Shown: piece after piece, positions 36,154 to 46,400 of the stretch | Layout of the letters: every line of letters starts with the position of its first letter | Position numbering within the stretch: the first letter of the stretch is position 1 | DNA from: Erinaceus europaeus | Taxonomy: Eukaryota; Chordata; Mammalia; Eulipotyphla; Erinaceidae | DNA: 64,000 bases | Assembly: GCF_950295315.1 (NCBI RefSeq) | Contig: NW_026647180.1 | Coordinates: forward strand, 1,550,001 to 1,614,000 | Direction: 5' to 3' | Translations under genes and position numbers: made by a program | The notes under the pieces: generated by a model | Told to the model about the DNA's origin: nothing | The model's input: only the letters and a program-made list of their open reading frames with translations | Databases searched by the model: none

Positions 36154-38278
36154 AGCACAAACTACAGCTGCCAAATCATCTACTTCACTCTTGCTTTTTT
36201 TGTCCACCGAGTCCTATTCCAAAACTGTAAATCAAAGAAGAAATAGACATAGTTCAGTACCCTGCACACAGGACATGGTGAGGCAGGACCGGGGAGATGA
36301 AATACGCCAGCCTGCATTTGGCTGGAGCATCACTAAAACTACTTCCAATTTGGAGAGGGAAGGGCAGTTTTGGAGAGTGGACTGCAGGCCAAGTGTTGCT
36401 TCTCAGAGTGGGCTAAGACCTAGATGTTCTAAGTGTAACCTTTCCTCACAAACATAAAATCACAATGCCACTTGTTAGAAGTATGCATGGGAATGGAGGG
36501 TTTGTCTTCAGTGCTCTGGCACTTATCAACACAGGGACAGAATTTGTCCTTTTCTGTCACTGTCATTCTGTCTCTCTGACTGTCTCTATGTGCCTTCTTC
36601 CCTGGACCCTAAGTGGAAGTCACTGCATGCATCGTGAACTCAGTCTTCCTGGTGTTGAAATTGTCCTTTCTTTGCCCTTTGGATTACTTTGTCTCGTGCA
36701 TATGGTGTAGTACAGAGGAGAACTGAGGAGTCAGCGTTCCTGCTGTAGGTAATAGGCATATGTCCAACTCCAGCTGCAGCTGTCCAGGCCCTCTGTGCTT
36801 GACTCCCATTCTCCAGGGTCCTGTGGCTGACACTCAGCCTAAATGCAGCCCTCCTCCATTTCCTGCACCACATCCTTGTCCTTATTCCATGAGAGCCCAG
36901 GCCAAGAGAAGTGAAACTCTACCACCCTGGCACACACATTGTGCTTTCCCTCTATTGGGCCTAATGTAAAGGATCTGTGGTACTGATGGCCACACCAGTG
37001 TCCAGATTTTCCATGCAAAACGGAAGCTTCCAGGGTTCAGAAAGAGGGTGTCTTGATTGCTGTGAAATGTCTTTTCCAAGTGCCTCCTGGAGTTTCAAAT
37101 CCTTTTGAAACCTGAAGTTCATTCTTGTATCTAGGGAATATTCTCACCTCTGGCCCGAAGGCCCTCCCAACTAGGAGCACAGCTATCCCAGGATCAGGAG
37201 GTCTGCCAGCCTGCTAGCTCCTGGAGGGATTCCTGAGTATGTCCTCAGGCCCCAAGTGGTAACAGGTGTTTCCAATTGCCTTTATTAGCAGCAGCCAGGC
37301 CCTCAGGTGAGGGGCAGGGCTGTGATCTCCACTGGAAGCTTCTAATTCAGCCAATGGAGGCATCCATCTTCCTTTTGTCTCTCCATAGCAAGGGCCCGGG
37401 AAATTTGTGCTTCCTGCAAGCAAAGCGAATTTGTATGGGACACTCATGCATGCCTACTCCTGGGAATCTCTCTGAGTGTGATGTGTGGACACCAGGACAC
37501 CATGATCAGGGATTGTGAGGCCACAGGGCAATTGCCTTAGCCCGACCAAAGGGTAGGTGCAAGGGGCCGGGTCCATCCACTATTGTTTGGTCAAACACAG
37601 TCCCCATCTATGTTGAAACACAGCTCTTTCTGGGTTCATTCTGGGCTTGTAATCTGCTGCCCTTAGCAGTGGACTGAGAGTCTGGAGGCTGGGTAGGTAG
37701 CCAAACGTGACTAGACTGGCGCCTGCCCCTGAATTCTGAGGCGTGACCCAGCTTACCCCTTTGACAGTGTTTGGATGATAGTGAGGCATGAGATTGAATT
37801 GGGAACTCAGGAGAGGGAGACATGAGAGTCCCTTTGCATGTGCATTCTTGCTTAGCCAGAATCTGGTCTAGCTGGCTTGCCCTGACCAGCTAGGTTCTCT
37901 GTACATAAGTTGCGGGTGAGGCTGGCTACCTTCCCACCCATGCTTTGAGACTACTATAGGTGAGCTCTGAGCACACACAGACACAGACAGACAGACAGAC
38001 AGACACACACACACATTACTGTTAGGTCTGGTAGTACAGCATATGGTGAAGGCTGGTGCTGTCTGGGGTGTGTGGGCATGAGAGCTGCTGCCTTACAATC
38101 TCTACAAGCCAGCTTTGAACTTGTCATCAATGAACACAGTGTAGGAGGTTTTTGAATTCTGGTGTCTTTCCAACTCCTCTATTACTCTTCTCGCCTTCTC
38201 TGTCTCTAACTCTCACATGCTCTCACACACTCTGTCTTCAATCATTAATATTTTACTTATATACTTATTTTACTGACT
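36154..38278 (+). repeat. Array A unit 11, truncated by rDNA junction
   Basis: Ordinary unit sequence, with the first half of the SINE-like block, up to ATACTTATTTTACTGAC. It then changes without transition at 38279 to TTCTGGATGAAGTCCGCC, the Pol I terminator repeat. Confidence 0.9.
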
Positions 38279-38755
38279 TCTGGATGAAGTCCGCCGTGGC
38301 ACCCCCAGACCCCGGACCACCTTCTTTGGAGCCGGTGGGTCGACCAGCAGTCCCTTGGGACCCCGGACCGCCTTCTTTGTGGAGCTGGTGGGTCGACCAG
38401 CAGTCCCTTGGGACTTGGTCGCTGCTGGAGTGGCTCGCAGGTCGACCAGCACTCCATTGGGACTTGGTCGCTGGTGTAGTGGCCTGCGGGTCTACCTGGC
38501 ATCTGGATGAAGTCTTCCATGGCACCCCTGGACCCCGGATCCCGAATCTCAGACTGCCTTCCTTGTGGAGCTGGCGGGTCGACCAGAACTCACTTGGGAC
38601 TTAATCGCTGGATGAAGTCTGAGGTGGCATCTCAGGATCCCAGGACCCCACCACCCCACCACCCCGCCACCCCTCCGTTTCCTGGACTGCTGCCTTGTGG
38701 AGCCGGCAGGTCGACCAGCACTCCCCTGGGACTTAGTCTCTGGCAGAAGAATTTG
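38279..38755 (+). terminator. RNA polymerase I terminator (Sal box) cluster A
   Basis: GC-rich repeats containing five exact Sal boxes (G/AGGTCGACCAG) at 38337-38347, 38390-38400, 38439-38449, 38576-38586 and 38708-38718, plus a decayed one (GGGTCTACCTG, 38488-38498). In mammals this 11-bp core, downstream of the 28S gene, binds TTF-I, ends pre-rRNA synthesis and blocks replication forks. The boxes are followed by CAG/CACTCCC-TTGGGACTT, repeated. Here the cluster has lost its 28S gene and joins macrosatellite A directly. Confidence 0.8.
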
Positions 38756-38889
38756 TGAGTTGGAAAGGAAGTCTGAATGATGTTGCACCCTAGCTCCTTG
38801 AATTGCAGCAGGCTTCCTGGCCATGGTTGTGGAGCCTCAGGAATGAGGGTCTCTTAGCATAACCATTATCCTCTCTACCCATGCTCTGC

Positions 38890-39510
38890 AACACTTTGTA
38901 TCTTTCTGGCCATAAATTTGCATTGTAAATGAGTGGGTGGGTTGGGGTGGAGTGGAGTGGAGTGAAGTGAAGGGTGAAGGGTGGTGGTGAGCAGAGTGTT
39001 GGGAATTCCTCAGAGAAAGGGTACCTGGTAGGTAGCCACCACCCCCAATTTCTTTTCCCTCACCCCCCGCCATTTTTTTATTCACTGGATTTATATATCT
39101 ATATATTTTTATATATGAGCAGAAAAGAAATGTCTGTATATAATATGTTTCATGTCTGTCCAAGACCACACACACATTCCTTTAGAAAATAAAACTGGGG
39201 GAGGGGAGCAACACACATTGCTTGCTTGCTTGCTGAATGTATGAATGAATAAAGCTGGGGGTTGTGTGTCACAAAGCCTTATTTCTGCTGTTGTTCATCT
39301 CAAGAGCTACTGAGGAACAGGATTCCCTGTCTTGCATGTACAGGTTTTGTGAAGGCACCAGGGACTGACTGAAGTTGTAACCTCAGAGGAGTCCAATACA
39401 TGAAAGTTTTTTGCATAATCTTGGTATCACCGGGGTCCCTTTCTCTCGTGTCTGATTCTATTTTAGTATATTCATTGTCTATTAAATGCCTGAGAGAGCT
39501 TAACAGATTT
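38890..39510 (+). other. Spacer without recognisable gene
   Basis: GGAGT-rich tract (38945-38975), CTTGCTTGCTTGC, AATAAA motifs at about 39188 and 39249, and otherwise unannotated sequence matching 49770-50390. No coding signal. Confidence 0.6.
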
Positions 39511-39516
39511 TGTGTG

Positions 39517-39552
<36 letters not shown>
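39511..39552 (+). repeat. (GT)n microsatellite
   Basis: TG repeat followed by a G-rich run. The counterpart in copy B (50391-50416) is shorter. Confidence 0.95.
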
Positions 39553-39626
39553 GTGGGGGGTGGGGCATCAGGGGAGAAGAGAAGGCTGTGCATCTCTCTC
39601 TCTCTCAAGATAAACAAATTATCTTT

Positions 39627-39895
39627 TAAAAATATTTTATTTATTTACTTATTTATTCCCTTTTGTTGTCTTTGGTTTATTTTCGTCACCGTTGTTGGAT
39701 AGGACAGACAGGAGGGGAAGACAGAGAGAAAGATAGACATATGCAGACAGACCTGCTTCACTGCTGCTTGCTTGTGAAACAACTAATTCCCCTGCAGGTG
39801 GGGAGCCGGGTGCTAGAACTGGGATCCTCACACCGGTGGTCCTTGCCCTTTGTGCCACGTGCACACTTGACCTGCTGTGCTCACGCCCGACTGAC
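39627..39895 (-). mobile_element. tRNA-derived SINE (long family)
   Basis: Reverse complement of a SINE whose plus form runs from a tRNA-like head through CCTGCAGG-GGAGTCGCTTCAC to a CTCTCTGTCCTATCCAACAA body and an AATAAATAAA tail. Same family as 45659-45940. Also present at 50491-50757. Confidence 0.85.
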
Positions 39896-40038
39896 TCATT
39901 TATTTATTTATTAGAATGACAGGAGGAGACAGAAAGAACCAGACATCACCCCGGTACATATGTTACCAGGGTTTGAACTCGGGGGCTTCATGCTTGAGCG
40001 TTCAGTGCTCTATCCATCACGCCACCTCCTGGATCACT
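39896..40038 (-). mobile_element. Short tRNA-derived SINE
   Basis: Minus-strand box B-like GGGTTTGAACTCGG is visible on the plus strand, with a GGTGGCGTGATGGATAGAGC-type head at 40036 and an A-rich tail of ATTTATTT at the left end. Confidence 0.8.
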
Positions 40039-40084
40039 AAATTATCTTTATGTCTTGGATAGAGATAGCCATAAATTGAGAGGG

Positions 40085-40320
40085 AAGGGGTGGGAGGAGT
40101 GGGGGAGAGAAAGAGAGACACCTGCAGCCCTGCTTTACTACTTGTGAAAGAAGAGGAAAGAATACAGAACGCAGGGTGTGTCCTTCTCCTCCTTCTCCTT
40201 CTCCTTCTCCTTCTCCCAACAGCACTGCTCAGCTGTGGCTTATGGTGGTGTGGGGGGCTGGAAACTGGGACCTTGGAGTCTCAGTGCTTGAGTCTGTTTG
40301 CATAAACATTATGCTCTTTC
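40085..40320 (-). mobile_element. SINE with AGCACTGCTCAGCT core
   Basis: Carries CACTGCTCAGCTGTGGCTTATGG and TTGGAGTCTCAGTGCTTGAG, the mark of a second abundant SINE family in this genome. It is interrupted by a (CTTCTC)n tract at 40190-40218. Confidence 0.75.
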
Positions 40321-41358
40321 ACTCACCCTTTCTTTGCTTGCTTGCTTGCTTGCTTGCTCTTTTAATTTTTCCTTCTCCTCCCTCTACAAACACCCCCCCA
40401 CTAAATTTCATGCTGGACTACTTTGGCCTCAGGAAAACAGTTCGAGCTACCTCAACTTGAAAACAACAACAAAACAAACAAACAAATAAAGACCAAAAAA
40501 CAAAAAAAAAAGAAAGAAAAGAAAAAAGAAAGCACATTTCATTCCCCCCCTCCCCCCTCTCTCTGCAGCTTGGAAACAACAACAACAACAGTTGAGTGTT
40601 AAGGGAAGATAAAAAAGACCATCCTGCCCCAAAGCTGGGACTATCTGCATCTGAATGAAGCCTTTGAAAGGATGGTCCACACTGGTGAGATCCAGTTCAT
40701 TCATTCATCCATTCATTCATTCATTCTCCTTACAAAAACACTATCTGTTTCTAGAAAGGACACACCTCCTGCTCTCCATCTCCCCAAATTGTGGTCAGTG
40801 GTCATTTCCCCATGAAAAATAAAATAAATGAATAAAAGAAATTTCTTCCACGGGGGAGGGGGAACCCTAGGCTACAGATGCAGGTGGAGGCGGAGGAGGT
40901 GGAGCCATGAACAAGCTCTTTGCTTCCAGCATTGAAATACTAATGAGAGAAAGATGTCAGTCTGTCATCTATGGCATGGAAGTAACAGACTCTGGGGTGG
41001 GGGTCGAGGGGGGAGTGTTCAGCTCTTGGGACATGATGGGAGAGGAGAACCTAGAGGGGGTTGAAGAGTTATGTGGAAAGATGAGACATGTTGTGCATGT
41101 ACAAACTGTTGTATTTTTCTGTCGACTCTAAACCATTAACAACACCCCCCATGAAGGAAGGAAGGAAGGAAGGAAGGAAGGGAGGAAGGAAGGAAACACA
41201 GAAAGAGAGAGAGAGAGAGAAAGGTCTCCTGTGAGCTTGCTGCATACCACCATGCCTTTTCTGGCTAGAGGCCCCAGATGTCCCAAGGCAAAGCACACCA
41301 CTGTCAAACCAGAAAAGACCAGTGTTCCCATCTGCCTATTTCAGTGCCTCTGTTCCTA

Positions 41359-41360
<2 letters not shown>
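40321..41360 (+). other. Spacer with simple repeats only
   Basis: CTTGC repeats (about 40335-40358), A-rich AAACAAACAAAT, ACAACAACA, CATTCATTC (40698-40727), a GGAGGCGGAGGAGGTGGAG stretch (40888-40905), and GGAA/GA repeats (41155-41222). Matches copy B 51220-52265. No gene found. Confidence 0.6.
41155..41222 (+). repeat. (GGAA)n(GA)n microsatellite
   Basis: GGAAGGAAGG repeats then AGAGAGAGAG. Copy B has few GGAA but many GA repeats. Confidence 0.95.

Positions 41361-41427
<67 letters not shown>
41361..41427 (+). repeat. (AT)n microsatellite
   Basis: About 33 AT repeats. At the same place copy B has TGAAATGAAATATACATATA and a long CTTCTC tract instead. Confidence 0.98.
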
Positions 41428-41428
<1 letters not shown>

Positions 41429-41680
41429 TTCTCCTCCTTCTCCTTCTCCTTCTCCTTCTTATCCCTCCAGGGTTATTGCTGGGCTCCGTGTATGCACCAT
41501 GATTCCACCGCTCCCGGGGGCCATTTTTCCCCCTTTTGTTGCCTTTGTTTATCCTCCTTCTTGCCCCCCACACCAGCACTGCTCAACTCTCCTTTATGTT
41601 GGGGGGGTGGAGAATCGAAACTGGTACTTGGGAGACTCAGGCATGAGAGTCTCTGTGATAAACCTATTCCTTTGTTAATG
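41428..41680 (-). mobile_element. SINE with AGCACTGCTCAACT core
   Basis: GGGTTATTGCTGGGCTCC..CACCAGCACTGCTCAACTCTCC..GGAGACTCAGGCATGAGAG reads as the second SINE family in antisense. Shared with copy B (about 52390-52610). Confidence 0.75.
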
Positions 41681-41714
41681 GTGAAAAGTGTGGAAGACAG
41701 GCATATACACAACT

Positions 41715-41761
<47 letters not shown>

Positions 41762-42209
41762 TTTTTGTTCTAAGTCCCATCTCTAATAAAATACTTTGGG
41801 GGGGAAAGTGCGGGAGGGAGGGAGAGAGAAAGAGATGGATGAGAGTAACCCGGAAAAATGCCATTTCTTTGCATGTGATCAGAAAAGGTTCAGACTAAAA
41901 CATCATTTTACATTTAAAATGAGAACATCTAAGAGTGTACGAGACAGCAACAAAGATGAAAATAGGTGGAACTCCACAGATGTTGGTGCGTGTGTGCGCC
42001 TGTGTGTGTGTGTGCATGTGTGTATAAAGGCCATTTACACATTGACATCCCCCCCCACAGGCATACACACACAGAAAAGGTGGAGGGATTAGGCCTCTCC
42101 TTTCTTTTCTAAGAATTCACCCCTCTCCCCTTTGGGAGGGGTATATAATTTCCTAAATACACCTACCCCGAGCCCGGAAAAAAATTGATTTTTGAGTAAT
42201 TAATTAATT
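41681..42209 (+). other. Spacer, no gene found
   Basis: CT/AC microsatellite (41715-41760), G-run, GGGAGGGAGG, GT-rich tract (41980-42025). Closely matches 52620-53156. Confidence 0.6.
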
Positions 42210-42224
42210 GACTGCCTCACTTTA
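42210..42224 (+). repeat. L1 target-site duplication, left copy
   Basis: GACTGCCTCACTTTA, identical to 45175-45189. The single uninterrupted copy is at 53157-53171 in copy B. Confidence 0.95.
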
Positions 42225-42972
42225 TTTTTTTTTTAATTTTTTATTAAAGAAAGGATTAATTAACAAAACCATAGGGTAGGAGGAGTACAACTCCACACAA
42301 TTCCCACCGCCCAATCTCCATATCCCACCCCCTCCCCCGATAGCTTTCCCATTCTCTATCCCTCTGGGAGCATGGACCCAGGGTCATTGAGGGTTGCAGA
42401 AGGTAGAAGGTCTGGCTTCTGTAATTGCTTCCTCGCCTGAACATGGGTGTTGACTGGTCGGTCCATACTCCCAGTCTGCCTCTCTCTTTCCCTAGTAGGA
42501 TGGGTCTCTGGGGAAGCTGAGCTCCAGGACACATTGGTGGTGTCTTCAATCCAGGGAAGTCTGGCCGGCATCCTGATGACACCTGGAACCTGGTGACTGA
42601 AAAGAGAGTTAACATACAAAGCCAAACAAATTGTTGAGCAATCCTGGTCCCAAAGCTTGGAAAAGTGGAGAGGAAGTATTAGGGAGGTACTCACTGCAAA
42701 CTCTAGTGTACTTCTGCTTTCTTACTTTGGTGCCATACTCCAAACTCAGTCAATTTCTGCTTTGCGTTTCTACTTCTTTTTTTTTTTTTTTTTTACATGC
42801 ATAACATTCCCCAGATTCCCATTCAACAATACAACCCCCACTATTTCATTCATCATTTTTCATGGACCTGTATTCTCCCCACCCACCCACCCACCCCAGA
42901 GTCTTTTACTTTGGTGTAATACTCCAATTCCATTTCAGGTTCGACTTGTGTTTTCTTTTCTAATCTTGTTTT

Positions 42973-43545
42973 TCAACTTCGGCCTGAGAGTGAGATCATC
43001 CCATATTCATCCTTCTGTTTCTGACTTATTTCACTCAACATGATTTTTTCAAGGTCCATCCAAGATTGGCTGAAAACGGTGAAGTCACCATTTTTTACAG
43101 CTGAGTAGTATTCCATTGTGTATATATACCACAACTTGCTCAGCCACTCATCTGTTGTTGGACACCTGGGTTGCTTCCAGGTTTTGACTATTACAAATTG
43201 TGCTGCCAAGAACATATGTGTACACAGATTTTTTTTGGATAGATATGTTGTGTTCCTTAGGATATATCCCCAGGAGAGGAATTGCAGGATCATAGGGTAG
43301 TCTATCATGTCAGATATGAGAATATCTGTTCCTGCCCTTTTTTGTGGGCCATTGGCTTGAATGATAGTTTTCCATCCTTTCACTTTAAGTCTGTGTTTGT
43401 CTTGTTGCGTTAGGTGAGTTTCCTGTAGACAACATATTGTTGGGTTGTGTTTTCTGATCCATCTTCCTACTCTGTGTCTTTTAATAGGTGAATTCAGGCC
43501 ATTCACATTTATTGATATCAAAGATTGAAGATATTTTAACGCCAT
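42973..43545 (-). pseudogene. L1 ORF2 remnant: N-terminus fused to C-terminus
   Basis: 190 codons starting 56 bp after ORF1. Residues 1 to about 83 are the beginning of the AP-type endonuclease, with the NVNGLNSP and CCLQETHL motifs (catalytic-type Asn and Glu). From about residue 84 the sequence is the extreme C-terminal part of ORF2p (KTWKQPRCPTTDEW, YIYTMEYYSAVKN). Most of the endonuclease and all of the reverse transcriptase are missing, yet the frame is kept across the join. ORF2p is normally about 1,275 residues. The join could come from splicing of the L1 RNA before insertion, template switching, or a later deletion. Confidence 0.9.
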
Positions 43546-43601
43546 TCTTGTAGAGTTTTAGAGTGTTTTGATATGTGTTCTATTTGTGGTGGTCTGGTTG
43601 T

Positions 43602-44564
43602 TTATAGGAAACCTTTCAGAACTTCTTTCAAGGCAGGCTTGGTGATGGTTGCTTCCTTCAACTGTTGCTTGTCTGAGAAGGTTTTGATGCTTCCATCTAG
43701 TCTGAATGACAATCTAGCAGGATATAGTATTCTTGGCTGAAAGCCTTTCTCATTGAGCACTCGATAGATATCTTGCCATTCTCTTCTGGCCTGTAGTGTT
43801 TGTATGGAGAAGTCTGCTGCTAATCTTATGGGTTTTCCTTTGTAGGTGACTCTTTGTTTTTCTCTTGCAGCCTTGAGGATCCTTTCTTTATCCTTATTCC
43901 TTTCCAATCTAAGTATGACATGTCTTGGTGTCTTTAGGTCTGGGTTAATTCTGTTTGGGACCCTCTGGGCTTCTTGAATCTTTATGTCTTTGGTGTTGTC
44001 TAGACTAGAGAAATTTTCAGCTATTATGGCCTGGAGAACGCTTTCTTCCTCCCCTTCTCTTTCTTCCTCTGGTAAGCCAATAATGCGTATATTGTTTCTT
44101 TTGAAGTCATCCCATAGGACTCTGTTGTTGTTTTCAGCATCTCTTAATCTCTTTTTGAGATCTCTTACTTCTTCTTTAGTTGTCTCTAATTCATCCTCAA
44201 TCTTGCTAATTCTGTCTTCAGCCTCATTGATTCTATTCTCTCTGCCCTCTACTGCTTTCTGGAGTTCATCTATTTTGTTGCCCTGCTCTGATACTGTTTT
44301 AGCTTGTTCAGCTAGTTGCCTTCTTAGCTCAGCAATTTCAGCTTTCAGCTCTCTAATAACCATGAGATTATTAGAATTTTCTTCCATATTCTCATTTGTT
44401 GTTCCTGCATTTCTGATTACAATTTTTTCAAATTCTTTACTCACTCCTGTTATTATTTCCTTAGCTAATGTTTGGATGTTTTGTGCTTCGCCCTCTGGAG
44501 GACTTTTAGCTGGACTCTTGTCCTGGTTCGAGTCTCCATTATTTTTTCTTGTTGTTTTAACCAT
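43602..44564 (-). CDS. L1 ORF1p (RNA-binding chaperone), intact frame
   Basis: 320 codons without interruption, close to the usual ORF1p size of about 340. It is the trimeric RNA-binding and nucleic-acid chaperone protein of LINE-1, packaging L1 RNA in the cytoplasmic particle. Residues 1-60 form a charged, disordered head. Residues about 62-150 form a heptad-rich coiled coil (RELKAEIAELRRQLAEQ, then KIEDELETTKEEVRDLKK). An RRM-like segment has RNNIRIIGLPEE at 157-168. The C-terminal domain follows, with TPRHVILRLERNKDKERIL (212-230) and ILYPARLSFRLDGS (279-292). The open frame and the clean target duplication indicate a young insertion. Because ORF2 is deleted the element could move only with ORF2p supplied in trans. 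Confidence 0.92.
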   Translation of the reverse strand: MVKTTRKNNGDSNQDKSPAKSPPEGEAQNIQTLAKEIITGVSKEFEKIVIRNAGTTNENMEENSNNLMVIRELKAEIAELRRQLAEQAKTVSEQGNKIDELQKAVEGRENRINEAEDRISKIEDELETTKEEVRDLKKRLRDAENNNRVLWDDFKRNNIRIIGLPEEEREGEEESVLQAIIAENFSSLDNTKDIKIQEAQRVPNRINPDLKTPRHVILRLERNKDKERILKAAREKQRVTYKGKPIRLAADFSIQTLQARREWQDIYRVLNEKGFQPRILYPARLSFRLDGSIKTFSDKQQLKEATITKPALKEVLKGFL

Positions 44565-45174
44565 TTTATATAAGTTAACAGTTTTTTCAATCCCTGAGTT
44601 GGAGTTCAGTGGTGTAAAAGCCTTTTTTTTTCCCCTGTAGGCTATGGTAGCCTGAGGGCTTTTAAACTATCAATAGGCTTCTTGGCTTAATCAATGACTC
44701 CTGACCAAGAGATAAAGCAGGGTGTGGCAGAGATAATCCAGTGGTTATGCAAAGAGACTTTCATAGCCCTTCAGCTATGCCACTGAGGTATAGGTCTTCT
44801 CCTGAGTTTCCCGGTTAGATCTCTGTGCCCTGGTGTCCCTCCCTGTTGCTGCTCCAGATTCTGAGGGTAGTAGCAATGGAGACTCAGAGTTGTACTTGGT
44901 GAGTCTCTGGGGAGTCCTTTCCTCCCTTCAGCTGTCCCCTTGTTGGTGGAGCAGACTGGAGGTGGTGTCTCCACTGACAGACTGTTGAACTGTTAGCAGT
45001 CACTTAATCTCTCCTTAGGCCCCTCTCTCCTCTCTGTCACCAGCCACGCGTGTTTGTACTCACGGGTGATTTACTGGGTTTCTGTGGTCATTCTAGTCCT
45101 GTCTTGTTTCGGTCCGGGTGGTCTCCTTTGGTATTCCTAGTTGATCCGGGAGAAGAGAGGAGAGGAGAGAAAAC
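44565..45174 (-). promoter_or_regulatory. L1 5' UTR / internal promoter
   Basis: Non-coding sequence between the insertion edge and the ORF1 start. It is moderately GC-rich and begins (minus strand) GTTTTCTCTCCTCTCCTC, where L1 internal Pol II promoters lie. Specific factor sites were not identified. Confidence 0.6.
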
Positions 45175-45189
45175 GACTGCCTCACTTTA
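45175..45189 (+). repeat. L1 target-site duplication, right copy
   Basis: GACTGCCTCACTTTA, followed by ATTCATTGACTGGGCC as in copy B. Confidence 0.95.
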
Positions 45190-45204
45190 ATTCATTGACT
45201 GGGC

Positions 45205-45400
45205 CCCCCTTCCTCCTCCTCCTCCTCCTCCTCCTCTGCTACCACCACCACTACCATCCCTTTTTAAATTGTTTATTTTCTCACTCTCTCCCTTCTTGCC
45301 TTGAGTCCCCTCACCATGTGACACATGCCCTCTGATAGAGGCATCACTAAAACTATCCATTTCCATGGTGATAGGGTTCAGGACACAAAGGTTTGTCACT
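45205..45400 (+). other. Spacer with (CTC)n tract, no gene
   Basis: CCTCCTCCT repeat (45210-45236), then ACCACCACCACTACC and ordinary spacer matching 53190-53375. Confidence 0.6.
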
Positions 45401-45592
45401 TTATTTTCATTATTTTTATTTTATTAAAGATTGTACTTATTTCTGAAGCAGAAAGATATGACGGGAGACAGAGAAAGAGCCAGACATCACCCTGGTACTG
45501 TGCTGCCAGGGGTTGAACTCAGGACCTCCTCGTCGTTGAAGGTCCAATACTTTATTTATCCACTGCACAACCTTCTGGACCACCACAATGTA
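45401..45592 (-). mobile_element. Short tRNA-derived SINE
   Basis: Antisense copy. It carries GACATCACCCTGGTACTGTG and GGGGTTGAACTCAGGACC (box B region) with a TTTATTTTATT tail. Shared with copy B 53378-53563. Confidence 0.8.
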
Positions 45593-45658
45593 ACTTTTCA
45601 TTCCATAGGAAGAAATCTAAGAAACCACAGTGAGAACCACTGAGGATGAAAAGAGATG

Positions 45659-45940
45659 GAACTGGGAGTCCAGCTGTAGCGCAGTGGGTTAAGCACAGGT
45701 GTCGCAAAGCACAAGGACCTGCATATGGATCCCTGTTCGAACCCTGGCTCCCCACCTGCAGGGGAGTCGCTTCACAGGTGGTGAATCAGGTCTGCAGGTG
45801 TCTATCTTTCTCTCCTCCTCTCTGTCTTCCCCTCCTCTCTCCATTTCTCTCTGTCCTATCCAACAACGACAACAACAATAATAACTACAACAATAAAACA
45901 AGGGCAACAAAAGGGAATAAATAAATAAAATAAATATTAA
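45659..45940 (+). mobile_element. tRNA-derived SINE (long family), nearly complete
   Basis: Head GCTGTAGCGCAGTGGGTTAAG resembles box A and GGATCCCTGTTCGAACCCTG matches box B of a tRNA promoter. Then come the CCTGCAGGGGAGTCGCTTCA block, a pyrimidine-rich body with CTGTCCTATCCAACAACGAC, and an A-rich AATAAATAAATAAAATAAA tail. Likely a hedgehog-lineage SINE. Confidence 0.9.
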
Positions 45941-46054
45941 AAAAAAGAAAATAGATGGAACTCCAAAGGCAGTGGTGTGTTGTTTTCATGTCTTTCTCAC
46001 ACCCTGTACTCTGTCTCTCTCTGTCTCTGTCTCTCTCTCTCTCTGGAAAGAATG

Positions 46055-46400
46055 GAGGGACTGGGGAGGCCCGGGTGATAGTGCAGAGGGTTAAGTACAC
46101 ATGGCAGGGAGCAGACCTGCAGACCAGCTTCACTGCTTCTTCGAGCCTCCCCACACCCCCACCCGCCACGCGAGAGGCTCTCGACCTGGGATGCCCACCC
46201 TGGTCCTTGCACTTTGTACCATGTGCTCCCAAACCACAGTGCTACAGTCAAGCCCCCTCCCAACCCCCACCCCAAGGTGTCTATCTTTCTCTCCCCCTCT
46301 CTGTCTTCCCCTCCTCTCCGGATTTCCCTCTGTCCTACCCAACAACAATGACAGCAATAATAACAATGGTAATGATGAACAACCAGGGCCATACAAAGCG
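46055..46400 (+). mobile_element. tRNA-derived SINE, diverged
   Basis: GGCCCGGGTGATAGTGCAGAGGG head, GTACACATGGCAGG, GTGTCTATCTTTCTCTCC body, AACAACAATGACAGC tail. In copy B only the first part remains (about 54058-54237), cut by the 1-kb deletion. Confidence 0.8.

Larger units (their letters stand above)
1..38278 (+). repeat. Macrosatellite array A, about 3-kb units
   Basis: Long non-coding sequence recurs head to tail about eleven times. I set unit starts at the recurring motif AGCACAAACTACAGCTGCC, found at 1, 5718, 7313, 10227, 12726, 15810 (diverged), 23099, 25987, 28854, 31936 and 36154. Undisturbed units are 2867-3084 bp; the others are shortened by deletions or lengthened by insertions. 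No frame stays open along the units and the same blocks drift in all frames, so it is not a gene array. The array ends abruptly at 38278 against Pol I terminator sequence. I do not recognise the family. Confidence 0.95.
42225..45174 (-). mobile_element. L1 element, internally deleted, with target-site duplication
   Basis: 2950 bp between perfect 15-bp target-site duplications. On the minus strand it has a GC-rich 5' UTR (45174-44565, about 610 bp), intact ORF1 (44564-43602), the start of ORF2 fused to its C-terminus (43545-42973), a 3' UTR and a terminal A-tract (T-run at 42225). Both ends are present, so this is not 5' truncation. About 1,000 codons of ORF2 are missing from the middle. The empty site in copy B shows it inserted after the spacer duplicated. 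Confidence 0.93.

Noticed and set aside
1..38278. Array A as a clustered gene family or CRISPR-like array
   Set aside because: Units of 3 kb have no shared open frame and no short direct repeats with unique spacers; the DNA is mammalian.
43984..44640. 218-codon plus-strand ORF opposite L1 ORF1
   Set aside because: It is the antisense shadow of ORF1, rich in Ser and Leu, without a recognisable domain.
45659..45735. Functional tRNA gene
   Set aside because: The tRNA-like boxes belong to a SINE with a pyrimidine-rich body and AATAAA tail; no cloverleaf was supported.
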